From NCBI RefSeq assembly GCF_010119235.1, contig NZ_JAAATZ010000001.1, positions 588,501 to 652,500 on the forward strand: a DNA stretch of 64,000 bases, given 5' to 3'. This DNA is from Flavobacterium phycosphaerae. Its GTDB lineage: Bacteria > Bacteroidota > Bacteroidia > Flavobacteriales > Flavobacteriaceae. The notes under the pieces were generated by a model. The model did no database searches and was not told the origin of the DNA. It was given only the letters and a program-made list of their open reading frames with translations. Both the position numbers and the translations under genes were made by a program. The stretch's first letter is position 1; each line of letters begins with the position of its first letter. Shown here piece after piece: positions 44,260-51,133 of this stretch.

Positions 44260-44338
44260 GCACTACAATCAAAATGTTTGTAGTGCGTATTTTTAAAATT
44301 TATGCAGCCTAAATTTTTTATTTATGCTGCATAAATTT
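44260..44338. repeat. Two hairpins in the gap between ppiD and the GHMP kinase
   Basis: GCACTACAA / TTGTAGTGC (44260-44268 and 44278-44286) is a 9-bp stem; AAATTTATGCAGC / GCTGCATAAATTT (44296-44308 and 44326-44338) is a perfect 13-bp stem with a 17-base loop. AAATTTTTTATTT occurs twice as a direct repeat in and after the second. The second hairpin, followed by T on either strand, could terminate the minus-strand operon ending at 44359. Confidence 0.6.
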
Positions 44339-44358
44339 TTTATTTGTAAGGCATAATT

Positions 44359-45279
44359 TTATTGTTCGACTATCATCTGTTGATAAGGGATAACCGTTTC
44401 GTATCCTTTTTGTCTGAAATAGTCGGTGGGGTTTTCTTTAGAAATGCTGAGTACAAAATCGCCTCCCCAAGCACCAAGACTTTTTATAACTCCCTGAAAA
44501 TCCTCAAAGAGTGATTCTTTTACGGTGGCCAATTCTAAGATGTTGCTCAATTCAATTTCGTGACGCTGTAGGGCTAAGGCAAATGTTTTGGGCTCTGTAG
44601 CTTCCACCACGGTTTTAGTAATACTGTCAATGATTGGAATGGTTTTTTCAATGTTGTTGTGTTTGCCAAAATAAGAGGTAATGGCATTGCGGCTGTTTTG
44701 CTTTTTATTCAAATAAACAAAAAAGAGTTTGTCTGTAAAATCGGGTTTGAAGTGTACCAACTCCACCACCGGTTGATCATCCACCAACTGGTAAATAATT
44801 CCGGTATTATTTTGAGCGCAGGCAATATCATAGCCACTACCGCCAAAACTTCTTTTCAGCAGTACATAAGCATCTATTTGCAACCATTGCGCTATGTTAT
44901 TAATCAAGGTAGAAGAAGTCCCTAAACCCCATTTTTTAGGAAAAGTTAATTCGGTAATAATACGATAGCCTTTGGCAGTAGTAATAAAATCAGAATGGAT
45001 TAAATAGGCTTCGTGCAAAATTTCTATCAGGGTGTTTTTAATAGTATGGGCATCGTCAAAGCGTTCCTTCCTAACGATAGAGGCAAACGGAATGACTGCT
45101 TCAAACCAAACACTGCCGTCGCTGTCGTAACTCGTCCAATGAATAACTTCTCCTTCTGTTGGTTCAACTGTTAAATTTTGACCGTATTTGGTGGGTAAGG
45201 CAAACGCTTTGGCGCCGTCAAGCACCACGTATTCTCCCGTAATTAATAATTTGCCGTTGCTGTAAAAGGTTTTTTTCAT
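44359..45279 (-). CDS. GYDIA-family GHMP kinase (mevalonate pathway-associated)
   Basis: 306-residue small-molecule kinase of the GHMP superfamily. It starts with YSNGKLLITGEYVVLDGAKAFALPTKYGQ, typical of mevalonate kinase-like proteins, has a Gly/Ser-rich ATP loop KKWGLGTSSTLINNIAQW near residue 115-132, and carries the GSGYDIACAQ motif near 148 that names the GYDIA group. It is 17 bases downstream of HMG-CoA reductase, the enzyme that makes mevalonate, so phosphorylation of mevalonate or phosphomevalonate for isoprenoid synthesis is the best inference. Exact substrate is unproven. Confidence 0.85.
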   Translation of the reverse strand: MKKTFYSNGKLLITGEYVVLDGAKAFALPTKYGQNLTVEPTEGEVIHWTSYDSDGSVWFEAVIPFASIVRKERFDDAHTIKNTLIEILHEAYLIHSDFITTAKGYRIITELTFPKKWGLGTSSTLINNIAQWLQIDAYVLLKRSFGGSGYDIACAQNNTGIIYQLVDDQPVVELVHFKPDFTDKLFFVYLNKKQNSRNAITSYFGKHNNIEKTIPIIDSITKTVVEATEPKTFALALQRHEIELSNILELATVKESLFEDFQGVIKSLGAWGGDFVLSISKENPTDYFRQKGYETVIPYQQMIVEQ

Positions 45280-45296
45280 GGCTTCTGATTCTGCAC

Positions 45297-46619
45297 CTAT
45301 TTTCTAAGGTTTTCTATCAACTCCACCACAGAAGCGTGTGAAACCGTATGGTCTTCAAAATACCGAGCAATGGCTTTTCTTTCTTCAGCTGTAGCTTGGT
45401 ATTGGTTTAAAATATTATTCAAGTGCATTTTCATGTGGCCTTCCTGAATTCCGGTAGTGGTTAACGAACGTAAAGCAGCAAAGTTTTGGGCCAATCCGGT
45501 AACGGCTACCACTTGCATTAATTCTTGTGCAGAAGGTTTGCCCAAAATTTCCAAAGCCAGTTTAACCAGCGGATGCAAAGAAGTCAATCCGCCCACTGTT
45601 CCTAATGCTAACGGAATTTCCATCCAAAAAGTGAAGATACCGTTTTCAATTTTAGCATGAGATAAACTGGAGTATTGACCACTACGGGAAGCATACGCAT
45701 GCACTCCGGCTTCTACGGCACGAAAATCATTTCCGGTGGCTAAGACTACTGCATCTACTCCATTCATTATGCCTTTATTATGCGTCACGGCACGATAGGG
45801 TTCAATCTCAGCAATACGAACCGCCTGCACCAATTTCTCAGCAAACAAGGTGGGGTTCTCTATTTTCTTTTCGGCCAACTCCTCTACCCTGCACGACACT
45901 TCGGCACGCACAATACAATTGGGCACATAGTTAGACAAAATGCTCATCACTATCGTAATGTCCTTTTCTGCTTCAGTAAAGGCAACGTAATTTTGTGCTG
46001 CTTCTTTCAACGATTTGGCCAATTGCTCTAAGCACGAATTGATGAAATTCGCCCCCATGCTGTCTTTGGTTTCAAACGTAGCATGAAGCTGGTAATAGTT
46101 TTCTAACTCGGCGGTTTTATCTCTAAGTTCCAACGAAAGAATACCGCCACCGCGCTTTTGCATGTTTTTGGTAATGCTTTCGGTTGAAGCCAATAATGTT
46201 GCTTTTATAGCATTGAAAAACGATTGTAATTTGTCACGGTCGCCTTTGAAGATAAAATGAACCTGACCAATCTTTTCGGTATTTAAAACAGTAGCCTTAA
46301 ATCCGCCACGCGTGCTCCAAAACTTAGCCGATTTAGCTGCTGCAGCCACCACCGAACTCTCTTCAATGACCATCGGTACCGAATAGTATTTGCCGTTAAT
46401 CAAAAAATTGGGAGCAATACCCATCGGCAGATAGAAATTGGTAATGGTGTTTTCTATAAACTCGTCGTGAAGTTGTTGCAGTTGAACATCACTGTTCCAA
46501 TACTGCTTTATGGTTTTGACCGCTTCGGTCGGATTAGAAAAATAGGTATTGGCAATCCAATCTATTTTTGCTTCTTTGGATAATTTTGAAAATCCGGCAA
46601 CGGCATTATTCATATTCAT
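45297..46619 (-). CDS. mvaA: Hydroxymethylglutaryl-CoA reductase, class II type
   Basis: Interconverts HMG-CoA and mevalonate. The 440-residue soluble protein lacks the membrane domain of eukaryotic enzymes and resembles class II (Pseudomonas mevalonii-like) forms: NFYLPMGIAPNFLINGKYYSVPMVIEESSVVAAA at about 60-95, DSMGANFINS (the DAMGxN motif) near 185, NKGIMNGVDAVVLATGNDFRAVEAG near 280, and GTVGGLTSLHPLVKLAL near 345. In Bacteroidota class II enzymes are usually biosynthetic despite the degradative label, which the adjacent GHMP kinase supports. Its start overlaps the AsmA-like gene stop by one base. Confidence 0.95.
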   Translation of the reverse strand: MNMNNAVAGFSKLSKEAKIDWIANTYFSNPTEAVKTIKQYWNSDVQLQQLHDEFIENTITNFYLPMGIAPNFLINGKYYSVPMVIEESSVVAAAAKSAKFWSTRGGFKATVLNTEKIGQVHFIFKGDRDKLQSFFNAIKATLLASTESITKNMQKRGGGILSLELRDKTAELENYYQLHATFETKDSMGANFINSCLEQLAKSLKEAAQNYVAFTEAEKDITIVMSILSNYVPNCIVRAEVSCRVEELAEKKIENPTLFAEKLVQAVRIAEIEPYRAVTHNKGIMNGVDAVVLATGNDFRAVEAGVHAYASRSGQYSSLSHAKIENGIFTFWMEIPLALGTVGGLTSLHPLVKLALEILGKPSAQELMQVVAVTGLAQNFAALRSLTTTGIQEGHMKMHLNNILNQYQATAEERKAIARYFEDHTVSHASVVELIENLRK

Positions 46620-49396
46620 TAGTTATTTTTTGGCTCAGTTGACAACGGTGTTGGTACTTCGCCTTGATATTCGGTTTCTTTAAGGTCTTCAGTCTTCTTG
46701 CCCAATCTCACTATCGGATGGTCTTGGGTTCCGGTCACTTTTATCGGAATTCCAATAATCCCCAAGGGAGGTAACCCCAAACGCATTTTAATATTAAGAT
46801 TGCCGTCAAAACTTGTTTGTCCTTCTATTCTGGGACGGAAACCGGCCACTTTAAACTTGAACCGTTCAATATTGATGATGTTATTCTTAATGGTCGTTTT
46901 GATTTTTACTTCCGACAAATCCGGATTTTTTATCGCATCTTTCCCTGTTTTCTGACTCACGGTGCCAAAGAGTTTAAACCCTTTCATCTTCACCTTTTTG
47001 ACCGATAGAGTTCCTCCACCGGTTAACGACGGATAAATAGGCTGCATATTGTTATCCAGTATACCGGCCACATTATAATCTAACGAGATAATTCCTTCGG
47101 CACTTTCGGCAGCAGTAGCCATTTCTCGGAACAACTTAACCTCATTATAAGCTCGTTTTACATCAAAATCTTTGGCCAAAACTTTAAAATCAAAGAAGGC
47201 TTTTTGGGACGATTGACTTCCGTAAACCACATCCATATTCACTGTACTGCCAATCAAATCGAAACCTGAATTTTGAAGTTCCAACTTGCCTTTGTTGATA
47301 TTCATACGGCCTTTCAAGTTGTCTAATTTCAAATCTTGAAAGTTAACTTTATTGGCGGAGGCATTGAATTGCAAATTAAAATTGGGCGGAATTACCACAA
47401 CTCCAGTAGGAGCTGTCGCTGTTGTTTTTGTTGAATCGGAAACTGTAACCGATGATGTAGTCTGCGACATAAATTCATCCACATTAATATAATCCGAAGA
47501 AAGGGTGAAATTTCCTTTCAAGATAGCACTGTCCGTTAAGGCATAGTCGATAACATTTTGTAAATAACCATGCATTTTAAAATCAGTCTGCCCATAATTA
47601 GCCACAAAATAGTTGAAATTCATTTTGTCCTGATTAAAGATAAAAGTACCTTGTTTGATAATAAACGGCTTGGGTAAATACTCTGTAGTGGTTTTGATAT
47701 TCCTTAATTTTAAGGTACCGCTGTTTTTAAGATTGTTGTAGCGGCCGTTCATAGCGTCTTCCTGAGAACCTTTGAAAGCCACATCGGCATCAATATACCC
47801 TTCCAAATCCATTCCTTTACGAGAAAACACTTTGTAAATTCGGTTCACATTCAATTGCCCTTTGGCTTTAATATCATATCTGATATTATCAAAATTGCGC
47901 AACCTGGCATTAACATAAATGGGACTGCCTTCAAACTCAAAAGAGGCCGGAGTAATAGTGACATTCAAGTCATTCATCAATCCCTTCTTATCCGAAACGG
48001 TGGCAAAAAGATTGATTTTTTTAATCGGGTTTTGATAATAAATACTTTTAACCTCAGCATCAAACAAATAAATTTTAGCGTTGGTAACCGGAATCCTACC
48101 GCTTTTTTTATCATAAATTCCCTTGGATTGTATGTCCAAGTTTAAGAGCCCTTTTAAATCCACATTCTGCAACCCAAAAGCTTGGTCCATTTTGGCTAAA
48201 TCCATTTTAGCATTGATGCGCGCTGCGATTTTAGGTTTTGATAATCCTTCTGTTTTAATGATCGCCTTGAAGTAATCTTTATCTACATTAAAGAAAACAG
48301 AATCAAGGTTGACTCTTAGCTGCTCAATATCTAACGATGGTAATTTGGTGTCAAAATTCAAGAAGATATTCGAAGCCGGAAACGGAGCCTTGTTGTAGTT
48401 GATATAGCCGTCACGTATTTTCATATTGAATGCCAAATCGGGCTTTTGATTTTTGGAAGCGATGTATTGTCCTTTTAAAGTCAGCAACAAATCGGTACTT
48501 CCTTTGACCTTTGACTTATCGAGCCAAGTCACATAGTGTGGTGGCAGTGCTGTAAAGAAATCATTAAGTTTGCTATCTTCGGATTTGATTGTAAAATCCA
48601 TATCATAGCCATTGCTCAGGAAGTCAAACTTTCCTTTGAACTCCACCGGCAGCTTATTGATTTTTAAATTGTTTTGTTCAAAGATAAACGCAAGGGAATT
48701 GGTATTGATTTTGGTAATTAAATCGGCGTTTACCTTTTTATTTTTGAGGTATTGTTCTCCGTTATAGGTAAAATCAAACGAATCTATTTTGGCTTCGGTA
48801 TATAAATCGAAAATGGCTTTGTCTAAATCACCGTTGCCGATGTATTCAAATCCTCGGGCATCAATCAGCATCTTGGTTGATTTGTCATCGTATACCAAAT
48901 GCGTATTCAGGATGGCAATTTTCTCCAATCTCAAGGCTGTATTACTCGTGGTATCTTTTTCAGTAGCCTTCTCATCCGAAATATAAACATTGTAATTGGC
49001 TTCTCCTTTTTCATTGACTTTGACATTGATAAAAGCATCGGAGACATAAATCTTATCAATGTTTACTTTTTTGTCAAATACCAATGAGCTTAAATCGATC
49101 CCGAAAGAAACCTCGTTAGCAGCAATCAACGTTTCTTTTTTATAGGGCGCTGAGCCTTTCAACGAAAAGTCGGTCAATGTTAAAGTTAACGACGGAAAGT
49201 GATTAAAGAAAGAGAGGTTGGCTTCTTTGAAATTGAGTTCCCCATCTAATTTTTTATTAGCAAAAGCTTTTACTTCTTCGGCAATCTTTCCAGGGAAAAG
49301 AATGGGGATTAAAAACAAGGCTAATAGTATAGTGCCCAAGGTAAATCCAGTAATTTTCAGGATTTTGACTACTATTGATTTGGATGGTTTTTTCAT
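46619..49396 (-). CDS. AsmA-family protein (AsmA-like inner-membrane anchored, periplasmic)
   Basis: 925-residue protein with one N-terminal TM segment (about residues 12-30), an AsmA N-terminal domain (GKIAEEVKAFANKKLDGELNFKEANLSFFNHFPSLTLTLTDFSLKGS, about 34-80) and an AsmA_2-type C-terminal region (about 720-880, GTLSVKKVKMKGFKLFGTVSQKTG … FKVAGFRPRIEGQTSFDGNLNIKMRLGLPP). Long beta-rich repeats between fit the lipid-transporting groove of AsmA/TamB-like proteins. TamL at 6372 is a candidate outer-membrane partner for a TamB, but this protein is closer to AsmA, so I do not assign it as tamB. Confidence 0.85.
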   Translation of the reverse strand: MKKPSKSIVVKILKITGFTLGTILLALFLIPILFPGKIAEEVKAFANKKLDGELNFKEANLSFFNHFPSLTLTLTDFSLKGSAPYKKETLIAANEVSFGIDLSSLVFDKKVNIDKIYVSDAFINVKVNEKGEANYNVYISDEKATEKDTTSNTALRLEKIAILNTHLVYDDKSTKMLIDARGFEYIGNGDLDKAIFDLYTEAKIDSFDFTYNGEQYLKNKKVNADLITKINTNSLAFIFEQNNLKINKLPVEFKGKFDFLSNGYDMDFTIKSEDSKLNDFFTALPPHYVTWLDKSKVKGSTDLLLTLKGQYIASKNQKPDLAFNMKIRDGYINYNKAPFPASNIFLNFDTKLPSLDIEQLRVNLDSVFFNVDKDYFKAIIKTEGLSKPKIAARINAKMDLAKMDQAFGLQNVDLKGLLNLDIQSKGIYDKKSGRIPVTNAKIYLFDAEVKSIYYQNPIKKINLFATVSDKKGLMNDLNVTITPASFEFEGSPIYVNARLRNFDNIRYDIKAKGQLNVNRIYKVFSRKGMDLEGYIDADVAFKGSQEDAMNGRYNNLKNSGTLKLRNIKTTTEYLPKPFIIKQGTFIFNQDKMNFNYFVANYGQTDFKMHGYLQNVIDYALTDSAILKGNFTLSSDYINVDEFMSQTTSSVTVSDSTKTTATAPTGVVVIPPNFNLQFNASANKVNFQDLKLDNLKGRMNINKGKLELQNSGFDLIGSTVNMDVVYGSQSSQKAFFDFKVLAKDFDVKRAYNEVKLFREMATAAESAEGIISLDYNVAGILDNNMQPIYPSLTGGGTLSVKKVKMKGFKLFGTVSQKTGKDAIKNPDLSEVKIKTTIKNNIINIERFKFKVAGFRPRIEGQTSFDGNLNIKMRLGLPPLGIIGIPIKVTGTQDHPIVRLGKKTEDLKETEYQGEVPTPLSTEPKNN

Positions 49397-49400
49397 ACGA

Positions 49401-49408
49401 CAAAATTA
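49401..49408 (-). promoter_or_regulatory. -7 element four bases before the AsmA-like start codon
   Basis: On the minus strand TAATTTTG fits TAnnTTTG, with a TTG 16 bases upstream. Only four bases separate it from the ATG at 49394-49396, implying a leaderless or near-leaderless transcript if used. Confidence 0.4.
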
Positions 49409-49461
49409 CACTTCCAAGAACTGACAAAAAAATTTAAGTCAATTATTTTTATAAAAATACA

Positions 49462-49490
49462 AAAAGCCACGCTATAATAACGTGGCTTTT
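49462..49490 (-). terminator. Terminator after the starch-binding surface protein
   Basis: AAAAGCCACG / CGTGGCTTTT form a perfect 10-bp stem with a 9-base loop, 25 bases beyond the minus-strand stop at 49516, with T-rich sequence after it on that strand. Confidence 0.8.
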
Positions 49491-49515
49491 AAAATAATCA
49501 TATAACAATATTAAC

Positions 49516-50958
49516 TTACTCTTTGATTAACTTTAATGTTTTTGAATTGCTATTTGCATCAGAAACTTTAACTAAGTATAAACCTGTACTTAAATCAGAG
49601 ATAGAAAACTGATTGCTTTCAGAAGCAACAAACGTTTTAACTAATTGACCTGAGATAGTATATACTTCTGCTTTTTCAAAATTTCCTTTTACAGAAAAAC
49701 TATTGGAAGCAGGATTTGGGTAAAGTGCGAATGAATCTTTTCCAAATTGATTAACTGATAATACGTCAGCAAATGAATATTCTTTTGTTAAGTTACTGAA
49801 CGTAATATTGTAAGTTCCTGCCACAGCAATAATGTCTCCATTACCAGGTGTACCGGTTGGGAATCCATCTCCACCCCATGAAGTATCCCATGCATGATCT
49901 CTTCTGAATTTACATCCTGCAGAAGTCATAACTACATTATCAAGGGTGTAAGTAACACCATCCGTTGTGTTTAAGTCAAAATCATGACCGTCACCCCATC
50001 CACCAACAGCATCTCCAGTTAAACTGATTAAAGGGAAAGAAAAACTGTAAGCACCTGTAGCAATATTTAATTTTGCATCATACGTTCCTGCTGTAGTTAC
50101 AGTAATGTTATCTCCGGTTGAAACCCCTGATGGAAAAGCAGCACTTCCCCATGTAGTAGCCCAATCGTGATCTTTACGGAACTTACAATCAGCCGCAATT
50201 AGAGCAATATCATTTAAACGGTAATTGTCAGCATCAACCGGAGTTAAATCAAAATCATGACCATCTCCCCAGCCGCCAACGGCATCACCGGTCAAACTAA
50301 TTAATTGGAATAATGGTGCAGGTGTAAATACATAATCTCCTGAAGCAATATTTACACTAATTGTTGTGTATGAACCGGCAGTAACCGGAATAAGATCTGT
50401 TTCACCGGTAACCGTTCCAACCGGAAAATCTAATCCTCCAACCAAAACGCCATCTACTTCAAATTGAGCTGTACCATCCACTAATGTAGCATTTGATACA
50501 GTAAAATTTGTTAAATCCAATGTTGACAACACTAATCCTCCCGGAGTTGTTACTGCAGAACCTACTAATTTAACAACAGGAATTGGAGCTCCTCCTGAAA
50601 AATTATATTCCCCAGTTGTACTATTGAAGGTAACATCATACGTTCCGGCAATACATTGAATATTATCACCATTCTGAACTCCGGTACCTGAAGGGAACGC
50701 TGAGCTACCCCAGTTTACAGTCCAAGCGTGATCAGCTCTGAATTTTATACCTCCTGCATTTGGAGTTGGTGAATTTGCTGAAGCCACTGTAATTGTTATG
50801 GTCCAATTTTCTCCATCTGAGGACACCATATCAAAATCATGACCGTCTCCCCAGCCACCTACAGCTTCTCCGGTAATAGAAACTACCGTAGGGTTTTGAC
50901 CGTTAACATTAAACGCGGTTAAAATAATCGCGAGTACTAAAAGTAATTTTGTCTTCAT
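49516..50958 (-). CDS. T9SS-exported protein with repeated SusE/F-like starch-binding domains
   Basis: 480-residue exported protein: signal peptide 1-20 (…AFNVNG|Q), four tandem beta-sandwich repeats and a T9SS type A sorting domain (about 408-480, FALYPNPASNSFSVKG … LYLVKV … KTLKLIKE). Repeats 1, 3 and 4 are nearly identical around GDAVGGWGDGHDFDL and KFRxDHxWxxxWGSxAFPSG; repeat 2 (about 127-210) is divergent. The spaced Trp residues resemble those that stack on glucose rings in SusE/SusF. Its location after the amylase and its upstream LacI-type site support a role in holding starch at the cell surface. Confidence 0.82.
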   Translation of the reverse strand: MKTKLLLVLAIILTAFNVNGQNPTVVSITGEAVGGWGDGHDFDMVSSDGENWTITITVASANSPTPNAGGIKFRADHAWTVNWGSSAFPSGTGVQNGDNIQCIAGTYDVTFNSTTGEYNFSGGAPIPVVKLVGSAVTTPGGLVLSTLDLTNFTVSNATLVDGTAQFEVDGVLVGGLDFPVGTVTGETDLIPVTAGSYTTISVNIASGDYVFTPAPLFQLISLTGDAVGGWGDGHDFDLTPVDADNYRLNDIALIAADCKFRKDHDWATTWGSAAFPSGVSTGDNITVTTAGTYDAKLNIATGAYSFSFPLISLTGDAVGGWGDGHDFDLNTTDGVTYTLDNVVMTSAGCKFRRDHAWDTSWGGDGFPTGTPGNGDIIAVAGTYNITFSNLTKEYSFADVLSVNQFGKDSFALYPNPASNSFSVKGNFEKAEVYTISGQLVKTFVASESNQFSISDLSTGLYLVKVSDANSNSKTLKLIKE

Positions 50959-51033
50959 AAATTTGTTTTTTTATTTTATTGTGATTACTAACTCTTGCTA
51001 ATTTACAATTTATTTGTGTTATTCATCTCAAAA

Positions 51034-51107
51034 CGAAGTAAAAAGCTCAACGAAAACGTTATAGTGTTAATAAATTAATTGGTCTTAACCAACATCTTTT
51101 TACTTCG
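51034..51107. repeat. Inverted repeat enclosing an operator-like site
   Basis: CGAAGTAAAAAG (51034-51045) and CTTTTTACTTCG (51096-51107) are perfect 12-base inverted copies separated by 50 bases, inside the 175-base gap between the amylase and the starch-binding protein. A small internal hairpin (TTGG…CCAA) and the operator-like site at 51051 are in the loop. Could be an unusual terminator or an RNA switch. Confidence 0.5.
51051..51064. promoter_or_regulatory. Degenerate LacI-type operator upstream of the starch-binding protein
   Basis: CGAAAACGTTATAG matches the palindrome at 60045-60058 at 12 of 14 positions; the left half is perfect. It lies 93 bases before the start at 50958, suggesting co-regulation with the sus genes. 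Confidence 0.45.
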
Positions 51108-51133
51108 CTTGATTGTATGAATACTTGTTGTGA

